In this document: one piece after another, positions 11,121 to 22,116 of the stretch
Numbering within the stretch: the stretch's first letter is position 1
Layout of the letters: every line of letters starts with the position of its first letter
Source: Phytophthora quininea
Taxonomy: Eukaryota; Oomycota; Peronosporomycetes; Peronosporales; Peronosporaceae
DNA length: 48,704 nucleotides
Direction of reading: 5' to 3'
NCBI GenBank assembly: GCA_011947345.1
Contig: JAAVTG010000399.1
Location: 1 to 48,704, forward strand
Notes under the pieces: generated by a model
The model's input: the letters and a program-made list of their open reading frames with translations, nothing else
Databases searched by the model: none
Told to the model about the DNA's origin: nothing
Made by a program: the position numbers and the translations under genes

Positions 11121-11404
11121 AAACCGATCGCACTGCCGTCAAAACAGTGCGCCGGTCTAGTATTCAGATCGGTTAGAGCTTCATACCAAAATCAAGTCAC
11201 TCTGATGTATAGCCATTTTAAAAAACTGGATAAAACAGCGATAAAAATATTTTTATTGCAGTAAATCTATTTAAATATTTTTATTGCCAACACTGGCCGT
11301 AGCGCTGGCCTGGCACTTCATACTGAGCAGGAGCAGGATAAACCCAGGAGGCCCGGTATTTTCTTCATGTGCATGAATATTTTGTTTATAGTTCTGGTAA
11401 AGGT

Positions 11405-13646
11405 CTAAGATGTAGAGTTGTGTGTGGACAGATACCTGTTGCATGCTGTGAATGGACAGCCTCCAAGAACATACTCTCCAGGTTCTATCGGTTCGTCTGG
11501 TGCCTCCACATCAAGATGTGTTACTCGACAGGTCTGTGCGTTATGACCAACTTCGCCACACTTGCTGCACCGATACTCACGACGTTTGTGTTTCGTAGGT
11601 GAAGATATTAGCGAGTCGAGGTATGAATCCATTTCATCTGGAACATCAGTCGGTCGGGATCTGACTTGCTGTTTTTGCCTCGGCGCGCGAGAGATCTCGC
11701 CTCGGTTCTTCTTACGCCTCTTGCATTTTGCAACATCTCGTTTTCGAGGTTGGTGAGTTAATGGTTTACCAGCTTGTCGGTACAATGGGGAGGCAAAACT
11801 TCATTGAGTGCAACCAAGTCTTCGTCACCTGGCAGTCGTATCGAGAACCGCGATAGTGCTTCGCGAATTCTCGTAATTCTGTAGGCTGGAAGATAATAAT
11901 CCATCATGTTGTAGTGCTTGTTCTTTTGGCCTTTAGTGTGGAAAAGCACAGATTGAACATGACGGCATGGAATCCTTAGTTGAGCGGAGGGGATACAACG
12001 AGAGCAGATGCCAGTTGCCATGTCGACTTCAACTACACGAATTGCTCCTGCCCGAGCACTTTTATCAAATGCATCATAAACAGTATACACGTCATCGCCA
12101 ATGCAATAAGCTACTAGTGGTTTGGCTGCCTTTTGCCTCAGTTTTTCTGAGCTCTTCGGAGTGAGATGTGACCACAAAGTTTTTTATTCCCAAACCTCTA
12201 ACTGCGAAATACGATCCTCGCGTACTTCCATAGCTCGAAGGCAGAACTTCTGAAGAGAGCGATAATGTAGCAGTTTTCTTGTGCTATTCCAAAGCAGTCC
12301 GTGATTAAATCCTTTGGCACCACTAGTAGTGAAAACACCAAATAATGGTAAAGCTTTACCGTAAGAAGGAACATCATTCCAGTCATTTATCCACATTTGT
12401 TCGGCTTCTGTGAGCTTCGAGTTACCGATAACCGTCCAGCTAGTAGGGTGAATAGCGTTCAGATATGACCACACATATTCTTCTACAAGTTTGTTATCCA
12501 CAATTTTTGTTGTAGGATCTGGATATCGCAGTTTTATTCGTTCGATGTCTGCATTGTAAGCTGCTATAGTCGAGGCGTGTTGCAAACGATATATATCTGC
12601 TTCCACATCAGCTTCTGTCAGGTTCAGACCCTTAAATTTGTCCATTGTGTTAAATTTTATATGAAGGGCACAGAACTTGATATGGATATCTATTCCCATT
12701 GCGCGCAACTTCCCTGCGCTCCTAACTGTTTCCCACGGTCAGTGAAAATTGGTCGGTCATGTAGACGTAGACGACTCGCCACACAATTGCTAAAGAACCA
12801 GGCGAAATTATCCACGGTTTCCTTGTGAATATATGCAACAGCAGCGGGAATAATATTCTTATTTCCATCTTTCGCAAGTAGTGTCGAACACACTCCATTG
12901 TACTCAGAATGTAGCATAAACGTTCCATCACACTCCCAAACAGGCAACAGCTCATCCTGAATTCCCACAACATTGCCTAATGAGAGGAAAAGTCTGAAAA
13001 CCGTCCCTTTGAATCCAATTGGAGACAAACACGGGAGTCTTGATTTTCATCGCGAAGTTGCCTAAAAACTGGGGAGTAAGTCGAATTCTGTAGCTCCGCA
13101 ACTCTTAAAATTGGTTCTGTAAGTCGTCATGGCACGATAAACCATAGCACGTTTGGTTTTTATATCTATGCCATCGATTTCCATTACACTGCGTTCAACA
13201 CGAATTTTTGAAGGAAGACCCTCCTGCATTGCCGCCTTAAATCCACGTAACTGGGTAATCTGACGATCGTTCGGGTTTGGACGACCAAGACTGGAACATC
13301 CTTGAATATGTTCTAAGTTCATCTTACAGATGTACCATGCGCCGGCGGGAATGTGCGCCCGTTTAGTAAGACGCGGCTTGCTGGTGGCCTTTGCTTGCGA
13401 CGGCCGCTTCATCGAAAAGCAAACATACCAAGCACACGCGGCTTTGCTTCCGTCATCGTTATCGCGACAACCAAGGCAACACACCTTCCGGTAGGTACCA
13501 GCCTTCTTTAGGCGGACCTGAAAACCAGCATTCAACGCGAAATCCTCCACAAACTCCTCGGAAATAATCACGTCCGGAAAATGTACGTTTTCGGTTAGTT
13601 CGCATCGACCGTACAGCTTAAGCATGTCAATTCTGGGAGCAGCCAT
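11405..13646 (-). pseudogene. Mutator-like (MULE) transposase, frameshifted
   Basis: Starts at ATG 13646 (MAAPRIDMLKLYGRC). The N-terminal part carries Cys/His-rich DNA-binding residues. The catalytic core follows: VWECDGTFM (first Asp), NIIPAAVAYIHKETVDNFAW (the typical MULE stretch), FTDRGK (second Asp) and KFCALHIKFN (the C-x2-H motif). A SWIM zinc finger (CSRCIPSAQLRIPCRHV) is at about 11990-11940 and a CCHC zinc knuckle (CSKCGEVGHNAQTC) near 11570-11530. At least three frame changes are needed (about 13065, 12690, 12180). The spacing and domain order are complete, so some breaks may be assembly indels. It lies 450 bp inside the right inverted repeat, as expected for an autonomous Mutator element. 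Confidence 0.8.
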
Positions 13647-14098
13647 GGCGATGCTAAAGAGAGCTGAACGGGGTAGACTAGAAGGCGAAATTAAGTGTCG
13701 AATGATTCGATGTTGTCGTTGACATCCATGCTATTTTCATCCATAACCTCTAACAGAACTTGTGCTGCAGACGCACGGAAGCGCCCTGCAAACAACTTCG
13801 GCCACAAGCACGATCTGTCAACCAAACTGGTCTTGGTCCTGTAGCTACATCATCTTTGCACCGACTTCAACTTTCCTCACTCCCATCGCGTTCCCTGCCC
13901 AGCTCCACCAAACTTCGGTGTTACTGTGAAGTGCCACACATGCACGCCAACCTCGCGCGTTCACCAGTGTCGGTAGACACCGTAGCAACTGCTGTGCAAC
14001 ACTCAGCGACACATCGACATTCTTTAGCCATTGCACGTCGCCTAACTACTGCGCATGTCGCCCGAGGCACCAGCGCAGCTTGTTTCGGAAGTCTTCGC

Positions 14099-14212
14099 CT
14101 TCAACGTGCCTCCTTTTTGGCCAATCCCAGAGCAGGATTCTTTTGAGGGATGTCTCAAGCTTTATTGCGCCTTTTGAGGGCCTAGCCAATACATGTACAT
14201 ATCCCTTCTAGA
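14099..14212 (-). repeat. right terminal inverted repeat of the MULE-like element
   Basis: Inverted partner of 7177-7284. Similarity stops abruptly on both sides, as expected for terminal repeats rather than for a larger duplication. Confidence 0.85.
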
Positions 14213-14217
14213 GTATT

Positions 14218-14242
14218 GATTCCCAGTATCGACCTGGGAATC
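14218..14242. repeat. 9-bp hairpin next to the right inverted repeat
   Basis: GATTCCCAG (14218-14226) and CTGGGAATC (14234-14242) are perfect complements around a 7-base loop, just outside the right repeat of the MULE-like element. It may be a chance palindrome or part of a different element end. Confidence 0.6.
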
Positions 14243-15312
14243 ACAAAGTGTAGGTGGGTAGACTTTCCTAACCTCATGGCGTTGAAATCACAGCTGTAGC
14301 AGATGGAATCCAACCACAATAGGATTCAGGTCGGGAGAGTAAGGAAAATATAAAAACCCCAGTCGCATGAACTTAATCTTGGTGCATATGAATTGTTCCT
14401 TTGTCTGGCATGGCAATTGAGGGTGACACTGATTATGGATTGGAAAGCGGGTTGAACAAGTCGTAAAGATATCTGCAACCTTAGCTCGCCCAAAACAATG
14501 GTAACGTTCATAGCTGACAAAATCGAGGCGAGACTTCCTCTAGAAATGAAACGCTCACATCAACCAGACGTTGTGGGCAGACCACAATCGACGATGCAGG
14601 ACAGATATATACAAGTGCGCGATCAAACAATACGTCAAATAAAATTGCGAAAAGCACATACGCCGTATCTTCCGTTCGCGAAGGCTTCATCTACGAACAC
14701 AAGTTGCCCCAGCCCATTGTAAAATGTACTGAGGCAATATATAACATCTTGACCCTCATGAGGAAGGCCCTAACGCACTTATTTCTTCAGGACTTCGCGG
14801 GTTAATCACAGGTGAAAACGTAACGCGCGACAAATTGCCCGATAAGCGAATACCGTTAGGAAAGCTATCTATAATAGCCTTTTCAAACAATTCAAAAAGA
14901 AGCATGGATGGTTCTTTCCATATTCGGATACAAACGGACACACAACTTCTGGCCATAGACTTCGTCAGATTCGCTCAGAAAGTTTTAGCAGCGTAGCAAC
15001 CATACTGAGTTCCGCCTTATAGGCACATGTGAGAGCAATTACACGCCACCTCAGGCCAAACAAATGGACGTCGAGTCTGGAATTCAGAATAGCCGCCAGA
15101 GATGGTATTATATGAATTCTGTGAAAACGGACATTGGGGTACAACTTAAGCCTTTGTAATAAGCATACTTTTCTCGCTCAGATATTGGAAAGTCATAAGA
15201 AACGGGGTAGATTCCAAAAAGTTAGACGAGTGAAACCACTGATAAGAGTGCAAGGTGGACTAGCACGTCCATTACTGGTTGACCAAAGAGCTCGATTTAC
15301 CGCGAAGGCAAC
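14243..15312. other. intergenic, nothing recognised
   Basis: No ORF longer than about 75 codons and no protein-like composition; no RNA gene seen. The last 150 bp presumably hold the promoter of the MINPP-like gene that follows. Confidence 0.5.
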
Positions 15313-17035
15313 ATGATGCGCGAATCTTCGTTCGACCAGGAAGACCCGCGTTTTCCTTCATCACCCCAACCTTCGACTGGCGCGATGGTCGGCAGGTTTC
15401 TCGGTGCAACTTCCGCTTTGGCCGCTTTCTTGCTTGTGGTGACAAGCGGATTCGACAACAAGAGTGTTGCAGTTGGGGTCGACACTGTGGCGGCTGCAGT
15501 TGTCAATGTCGTCAGCCCGCTCTGTTTCGGCACTATGACAATGTACTGGGACCAGCGCAGTACATCTCTGGACCTTGCAGCAATGAACACGAGCGCTGAT
15601 GACGTTCAAGCTTCGGATCTCGAGCTGCTGCAGCTTCAGCAAGTGAGTCGCCACGGAAGCAGGTAATGACAAAACATGTTTGTTGGCGGAGACATTTTGC
15701 CACATTTTACCTACTTGATGCTGCAGATTTCCTACCGATAACACGATGGAAGAGATCGCGGATTTACTTCAGCGACTGCAGACCAATTACCAGAATGTCC
15801 TCCCACTGTGGCTTCAGGAGTATTCGCTGCCTTACAACTTGTCAGTAGCTGGCGCCTTGTCGGCGACAGGATTCAACGAGCTTGCTGCGTATGGCAAACG
15901 CACTCGAGAATCGGTGGGCTCGGCTTTTCCGAAGACGTACAGCGCGAGTCTGTTTAAACTTGCGCACACATTCAAGACGCGTACTGGGGACAGCGCCACA
16001 GCGTAAGTTTCGTTGAAAACAATGGATAAGGATTGTATTCTGACGAAGTTTTCGATTGCTTTAACAGCTTCGCCAGCACATTCTTCGACAACCCTACGAA
16101 CGTCCAGTACATCGAATACGCGAAGGGAAAAGTACGCGTTCAAAACTCTGCAACAGAGGTAGCTTTGTACTGCAGCTGACTGAGGTTTCCTTCTGGCTTT
16201 CAGGATCGTTTCCTCCGCTTTTACGACGTTTGTGATCGCTATCAATTCGAGGTCAAGCGCAACCCAAACGCATCCGCTGAGCTCAAGGCGTACGGAAATT
16301 CGTCGCAGATGAATGAAAGCATCACGTACCTCAAGACGCGACTGAACCTGCCAACTAACGCTTCTCTTAGTGTCACGGACGTCCGTGCGGCCTTCGCAGC
16401 TTGCGCGTAAGTTGCATCACGTAACGAGATCACGTTTGTTTCGACTCGATGGCTTGGAGAGATACTGACTACACGTTCCTATTTTTAGTTTCGATGTCAT
16501 GGTCTATGGTGTTGCCAACCAGTGGTGCTCGCTCATGGACCAAACGTTTCTCGAACGTCTCGACTACGCAGAAGACCTCGAAGCCTTTTACGAACAAGGA
16601 CCAGGCTTCCAGATCAACTACGAAATGGCTGCGGTCTTGCTGCAAGACATTTACGCCTACATGAAGAACTTCACTACTGGCGACACGAGTATTGTCGGCA
16701 ATCTACGCTTCGGCCACGCCGAGACGACGATTCCTCTGATGATTCTTCTCGGCTACGGGGATCGCACCAAACTGTTGGCCTCGTGGAGTGACGAGCAGAT
16801 CGAGTCACGTGGCTTCCGCACTTCGATTCTCTCACCCACAGCCTCCAACATTGATTTCCGACTGCACAAAAGCAAGAAGGACGGCAAATTCTACGTGTCA
16901 GTGCGGATCCAAGAGGTCGTGGCTCCGCTGCCAGGGTGTGACGCAGTGTACTGCGAACTGTCCATGGTGGAGCAGCTCTGGAGCTACTACCTCAACGAGT
17001 ACAACTTCAAACGCGACTGCAAGAAGAAGAAATGA
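15313..17035 (+). CDS. MINPP-like histidine acid phosphatase (complete)
   Basis: Probable secreted or membrane-anchored inositol-polyphosphate/phytate phosphatase of about 479 residues. Five exons: 15313-15662, 15727-16002, 16068-16131, 16204-16406, 16489-17035, all GT-AG; the total of 1440 nt is an exact multiple of three with no frame break. A hydrophobic stretch near residues 28-45 is a likely signal anchor. The phosphate-binding RHGSR is completed across intron 1 (RHGSRFPTDN). The proton-donor motif FGHAET in the last exon is the HAE form typical of MINPP rather than the HD form of other histidine acid phosphatases. Conserved cysteines (CDAVYC) are near the C-terminus, which is lysine-rich. 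The left-edge gene is its paralogue in opposite orientation, with about 14 kb of mostly mobile DNA between them. A second ATG two codons in would serve equally well. Confidence 0.92.
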
Positions 17036-17350
17036 CCCGAGCAAGCTCTTAACGTGACGCCATCTTAATCAAATAGAACTTCTACTCTTCCTCGACACGC
17101 TACCGTGTTGAATCTCCTGCAGAAAAGTGTATCCATCTCCATCTTGAACAGCTCTTTCATCTTATTGGCCGGAGCCACGCATTTAGTCAGTGACTTCAGG
17201 AGCTCGTGCCTCGGACGCATCCGGCAGCGAGTTGAGTCGAGTTCATCAAGCCACCGATGGACTTCGTGTTTGGCGTCAAAGCGGTTCGGTGGTGGTCATC
17301 AAACAGATACTCATGCGGCACTTTGCGTTTTGCAAGATCTGACGAAGGCA

Positions 17351-19773
17351 ATGCCACCGACGGAGCAGCAGCAGTCCGACTTGGAGCGTGAAGAAGACGA
17401 CGACCAAATGCTTCAGCCTCTGCAAAATGTCGCTTCATCCGACTGCAAAGAGCTGCTACTGCAAACCTCAAGAGCCGACTCCAAGACGCGTTCGACTGTG
17501 CTCGACAATGTGGCTCATGTCCTGCTCGTCGTGTCCATCGCCATCTACGTGTGGGGCCAGACCATGTACTTGTCGCCGACCATCCAGATCCACTTCACCA
17601 GCTACATCAGTCCCTTCTGGGGGTGCCGTTGACGCCTCCGCCGGCGGGGTCCCCTATCTCAGCGTGGGGCCACTACGAGATGCTCGCGCCGACGATCTTC
17701 GTGCTGTTCACGGTGGTGCCTATGCTGGCCAGTCTGCTTTTCTTCGAGTTTGTTCGGGACTACAATGTACACCGCCACACGGCTCGTCGAGTGCTGGCAG
17801 TATCGACTTTGCTGCGTCGTCGACCTCCTCGGTTCACACTCCCTGGACTTGGATGGATGTCGGACTTTTGCTACGGCGAACTGCTGTTCGTGGCCTTCTT
17901 GATGGTCGGCAATGTGGTTTTGTTCGTCGACGGCTGGATCAACCAACGTCGCGTGCTGCCTCTTCCGGCTCAAGAGTACACTTTCGACACGGTGCTGGAG
18001 CTCAGCGGCGTCGTCTTCGGCTACAGCTCCGTGTTCAACATGGCATTCCTCTTCCTGCCGTGCACTCGCCACTGCGCCTGGATGGAGTTTTTCAACATTT
18101 CGTACGCGAACGGCGTCAAGTATCACCGCTGGCTGGGGATGCTGGCCATCTATGGGGCAATACTCCATGCAATTCCGTTCTACTGGCTGTGGGCTCGACA
18201 AGGAGTGCTGGCAGAGAAGGCGCTGCCCTGCTTTGACTGCCAGTTCGACTACTGGCACATTGGCTACCCCAAATGGTTCAACGCGTTCGGTGAGATCTCG
18301 CTCTTCTTCATGCTCTTGATCCTCTTCACGTCCCATCCATGGGTGCGTCGCCATCTCTTCGAAACCTTCTACTACGTGCATCATTTGTACATTCCAGCCG
18401 TGGTGTTCGCCGTGCTGCATTTCAACATGATTGTGTGGTGGCTACTCCCGACGTTCGTGCTGTACCTGTCGAGTCGAGCGATCTCGCGGTGGAACTCGAT
18501 CTTCTCCGTGCAAGTGGAGGAGTTTACTCGTCTCCCCGAGGGGCTGGTCAAAATCGTGTTGGCTCGATCGAATACTCGCGAAGGAGGCTTCGACATTGGC
18601 CAGTTCATCTACCTCAACGCGCCTGCCATTTCCAAGCTGCAGTGGCATGCTTTCACGATCAGCTCGTCACCTCTCGCTAGTCCAAACACGCTAACCGTTC
18701 TTGCGAAATCTCTTGGCGACTGGAGTGAAGACCTCGTGGAGCACGCTCAAGACTGTCGTGAAAAAGGAAAGCTGCCAGTGATGTACATGGATGGCTACTA
18801 TGGCTCCTCACTAGCAGGGTATGAGGAGTACCCAACGGTGTGTCTAATCGGAGGCGGCATCGGTGCCACGCCGTTGTTTGCCATCCTCGAGGATATGGTG
18901 GCTAGATTGAAGCAACTAGAGCCGCCACTGCCAAGTCAGCGAGTCTTCTTCGTCCTGGCAGTTCGCGAGCTTGCGTTATTGGAAGAGATATCCCTCGTAT
19001 TGGCGAAGATCCGGCATTTCGATCCACACGGCGAGCGCTTCGTCTTTAAGTTTTTCGTGACACGGAAGCTCAACAAGCAGGTACTTGAGACACCGATCGA
19101 CTACGATCGACTACGTGGAAACACAAGGATCCAGTCCAGACGAGGTCGCGCGGAATCTGGTTTCTTCGCTCGACTACGCAGTCCACCGGCTCCGTTTGTC
19201 GAGCCCCTACGTTCCAGAGGTGCCAAAGCGATTTTGTATACTACGATGTTCTTGCCAGCTTCGATATTGGTGATCTGGCTCGAGTTTGGCGGCGGTGTGA
19301 TGATGGCTCACGGGAAAGAGACGCAGTACTGGCCGTTGCAGAATTTCGTGGAGATCGGAGTGCTTTTGCTGTTTCCTGCTGTCACGTATTCGATGTTGCT
19401 ATTGGAACGGTGGCGCCGATCTAAGCGAAGCAACAACAAATGCCCAGCGTTTGGCAAGGAGGTTGCAAAGGCCAACTACTCGAGTATTCGACCTACATCT
19501 CCAACGGTGCTTAGACACGAGGATTTCAATGCAGAAGACACGACACTCCAAACACTTGGCGGCTTGGTGGAGGAGTACAATGTTGCCTGCGGGCTGCGTC
19601 CGAACATGGCCGAGATCATGCAAGAAGTCCATCGAGCGAATGCGATGGACTCGTTGAAACCCATTGGGGTGTTCATGTCGGGACCCAAAGCGTTGAAAGC
19701 TGCTACGTATGATGTAGTGGATAACTTGGGATCTCGTGGCTTTGACATACACGAAGAGGAGTTTGAGCTATAG
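17351..19773 (+). CDS. ferric reductase / NADPH oxidase-like transmembrane flavocytochrome
   Basis: Moves electrons from NADPH via FAD and two haems across a membrane to ferric iron or oxygen. Single exon, about 807 residues once one base is restored. The ATG-started frame (MPPTEQQQSDLERE) runs to the G5 run at 17619-17623 and switches there; with a sixth G, SPFWG joins VPLTPPP and the length is divisible by three. Haem-ligand histidine pairs are YHRWLGMLAIYGAILH and YYVHHLYIPAVVFAVLH. The FAD motif is WHAFTISSSP and the NADPH motif GGGIGATPLFA. Two further hydrophobic helices (about 19235-19400) lie inside the C-terminal nucleotide-binding half, as in some plant-type ferric-chelate reductases. 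No EF-hand is seen, which favours ferric reductase over a calcium-regulated oxidase; the choice is not settled. Confidence 0.85.
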
Positions 19774-19842
19774 ATGTCGAGTGATAAAAGCAAAGAATGC
19801 AGCGTGTTTACTTGTGGCTGTGTCAGATCAACTTGCTATCGT

Positions 19843-20067
19843 TTACTTGTCATTGTCTCGCAGCACCAGCGTCGAGTAGGGAACGGCTCCGTCCAATGCA
19901 CAGCACCAGAACTCCGCCGCAGTCAGTAAAAGAGACGAAGTTGAACACTCAGTGCTGATCCTGGAGGTTTGATCTTCCTTGAAATGGCTGGTAGTCTTGG
20001 TACTCGTGAATTGTAGCGACTTGATCTTCATCTCGAACTTCTTGTTTGGCCTTTCACGACGCAGCAT
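19843..20067 (-). CDS. small hypothetical ORF
   Basis: A 75-codon frame from ATG 20067 (MLRRERPNKKFEMKIK) ends ALDGAVPYSTLVLRDNDK. The C-terminal half looks protein-like and could be the last exon of a gene whose upstream exons I cannot find, or a free small protein. It sits between the 3' end of the ferric reductase-like gene and the first zinc-protein gene. No domain recognised. Confidence 0.3.
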   Translation of the reverse strand: MLRRERPNKKFEMKIKSLQFTSTKTTSHFKEDQTSRISTECSTSSLLLTAAEFWCCALDGAVPYSTLVLRDNDK

Positions 20068-20236
20068 ATTGAACAATTGGGAAGGTGGTTGACACTCGCA
20101 GGTGAAAACTACAAATGCAATGACATGCAGCTAGAGCTCGGAGGGCTCGAACGCTCAGTTGGGGATGTAATCGTCCGTAATAGCGCGTCAACATCTCCAC
20201 CATTGACCGACGCCACGCGAGTTCAGCGTCGGCTCG

Positions 20237-20677
20237 CTATGGGGCAGGTCCAGTTCCTGGGTTAACCCCACGAGCTCCTTGGAGACTCTGTCGTAGCTGT
20301 CGATAGCTCTCCACTTCGCTGCCATACAGCATGGACTCCTCCTTGTGCGGATAGTAGGGGTCTTGTTCTTGGCAATCCGTGCAAATGGCGGTGCCTTCGT
20401 AGATACGCAGGAAGATCATTTTGCCGTGTTCTAGGACGTCGTCCATGGATAAAAGTCGTCCGCAGTAGTTGCACTCGGAGCCGGGAGAAGTCACCTCCCT
20501 CACCGACCGCTCGAGGCTCTGGAGCTTCATGAAGTCACAGTTGTCGTAGTGCCTCTTCCGCTCACCTTTGGTTGGGAACTCAGCCCCGCACTTGCAGAAG
20601 AAGCGCTTGACTTTCCTGGTCTGGTTCGACCCTTGCTGGTCGTCGTGGGGTGGCGCTTTATTCATCTTACGCGGCAT
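20237..20677 (-). CDS. small zinc-binding protein, tandem paralogue 1
   Basis: 146 residues from ATG 20677 (MPRKMNKAPPHDD). Function unknown. Three Cys/His clusters are readable: CKCGAEFPTKGERKRHYDNC (C-x-C-x12-H-x4-C), CNYCGRLLSMDDVL and CTDCQEQ. The same order, spacing and the GRLLSxDDVL block recur in the next two genes on the same strand (20738-21190 and 21494-21957), so the three form a local tandem family. Two or three zinc sites are inferred. No signal peptide or membrane segment. Intact frame. Confidence 0.75.
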   Translation of the reverse strand: MPRKMNKAPPHDDQQGSNQTRKVKRFFCKCGAEFPTKGERKRHYDNCDFMKLQSLERSVREVTSPGSECNYCGRLLSMDDVLEHGKMIFLRIYEGTAICTDCQEQDPYYPHKEESMLYGSEVESYRQLRQSLQGARGVNPGTGPAP

Positions 20678-20737
20678 GCAGAAAGTTGGGGTGTGAGAAG
20701 CGTACAAGAATCCACAACAGCCACTACATGTACTGAT

Positions 20738-21190
20738 TCAATTCGTGTATTCCTCCAGGCCTCGACCGCTTTCTATCCATTGCTGCACTCGGTTGGGATG
20801 GAACAAGAACTCCTGGAGTTCTCGGAAGATATTGTCTCGACGGGTTTTAAGCTGCAACAGAGACACCTTGGAACGTCGAAGGTGCAAGTACTCCCGTACT
20901 TCGTTGCTAGTCATGAGTATTTCGTCGTGAGCGTCTGCTTCACGGCAGATTGAGCAGCTGATTGTGCCGTCGTAAGGACAGAAGAGAAGAAATCGGTCTC
21001 GATACAGAACGTCGTCGCGCGAAAGCAGTCGGTCACAGATGTAACACTCGCGTCCATTCGAAGTCATGAACTGCACGGTATGTTCCCAATTGGAGACTTT
21101 GGCGTGGTCACAATTGCTTTCGTGAAGCTTGAACTGCTCTCGAGTCGAGAAGGAAGAGCTGCAGGCACAGGTGTGCGCTCGAGTCGCCAT
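20738..21190 (-). CDS. small zinc-binding protein, tandem paralogue 2
   Basis: 150 residues from ATG 21190 (MATRAHTCACSSSFSTRE). Clusters: CACSSSFSTREQFKLHESNC, CYICDRLLSRDDVL and CSICREADAHDE, in the same order as the neighbours. A shared helical C-terminus (ELQEFLFHPNRVQQWIESG) is also found in paralogue 3. Intact frame. Function unknown; a protein- or nucleic-acid-binding zinc module is the most one can say. Confidence 0.75.
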   Translation of the reverse strand: MATRAHTCACSSSFSTREQFKLHESNCDHAKVSNWEHTVQFMTSNGRECYICDRLLSRDDVLYRDRFLLFCPYDGTISCSICREADAHDEILMTSNEVREYLHLRRSKVSLLQLKTRRDNIFRELQEFLFHPNRVQQWIESGRGLEEYTN

Positions 21191-21493
21191 TGCTGTTGCC
21201 GCAGCCAATGGAGGAATGAGCAATGCGAGAGTGGGGTCATCGCAGATGACAAGCACAATCACTGTCCGCCTGCTGCTTAAAGTGGTTGGAACGACCAGTT
21301 GGTAAGCATCAGGACCATCATCAACACCAACCTGCACCAAGAGCAACACATCTCGTTGGCCGATCAACCTGCGCACGAAACGAGTGATCGCGTGCCATGT
21401 CACGGACGACGAAGCGCGAACAATTTCAAATCGACTGCAATATGATGAAGCAGATGGCCGCCATTGAGACACATTGCAGGACTTGACATTCCT

Positions 21494-21957
21494 TCACTGC
21501 AAATACATCTCGAGCTCTCGCCCGCTTTCCAGCCACTTCTGCACTCTGTCTGGGTGAAGCAGATACTCCTGCAGCTCCTTGAACAAACCCCTCGATACTG
21601 CTCAAGCCACGGGTACGGGATGCTGGTGCGTCGTAGGAGCAAATACCTCTGCACTTCGTCTGCCTGCATCTGCGGCTCTCCTTCGTACGGACAGAAGGTC
21701 TCCCGGCACTTACAGCAGATGAAGGAATCGTAGTACGGTCGGAAAATGAGCATTTGGCCTCCAAACAGCACGTCGTCCAGCGAGAGCAGCCGACCGCATG
21801 GAAAACACTCTGCTCCAGGCGACGTCATGGTCTTCAACGTCTTCTCCCAATGGTCGATCTTCATGTAGTCGCACTTGGCAGCATGGTCGTCAAACGAGTC
21901 CAGCGTAGCGTACGAAGCTCCACACACACAGGAAAGCCCTTGGTCAGTCGCTGCCAT
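21494..21957 (-). CDS. small zinc-binding protein, tandem paralogue 3 (one frameshift)
   Basis: ATG at 21957 (MAATDQGLSCVCGAS). Clusters: CVCGASYATLDSFDDHAAKC, CFPCGRLLSLDDVL and CCKCRETFCP. The frame is lost at the G-run at 21588-21591 (CCCC on the plus strand). Restoring one base gives LFKELQEYLLHPDRVQKWLE, which aligns with paralogue 2, and a stop at 21496-21494; the length then divides by three (154 residues). This within-family comparison is direct evidence that the break is a one-base contraction. Confidence 0.75.
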
Positions 21958-22116
21958 CGTAAAAGCTGGAGTGATGGTGGGCACTCGAAATCCTGATTGG
22001 CCAGACCGCTTTAGCGGACTCGTGCCTCAGACGCTTCCTGGCGCTTCATCCGTTCTGTTATCGGCATCACTTCCAGCTAAATTGCATCGGATTTCAACCT
22101 TCACACCTAACTATCT

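Larger units (their letters stand above)
7177..14212. mobile_element. composite MULE-like element bounded by inverted repeats
   Basis: Two copies of a sequence of about 110 bp (7177-7284 and 14099-14212) face each other in inverted orientation and share the core GGCCCTCAAAAGGCGCAATA. Between them lie, left to right, a broken hAT transposase (plus strand), host-gene fragments (minus strand) and a Mutator-like transposase (minus strand) ending near the right repeat. Long terminal repeats flanking a MULE transposase fit a Mutator element; the extra cargo suggests gene capture plus a nested hAT. The flanks GGCGTTAGCT and GTATTGATTC do not form an obvious 8-11 bp target duplication, so the exact ends, or a single-event origin, remain uncertain. 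Confidence 0.6.

Noticed and set aside
17388..18236. 282-codon ORF overlapping the ferric reductase-like gene
   Set aside because: Third frame of a GC-rich coding exon; the reductase frame carries all haem, FAD and NADPH motifs.
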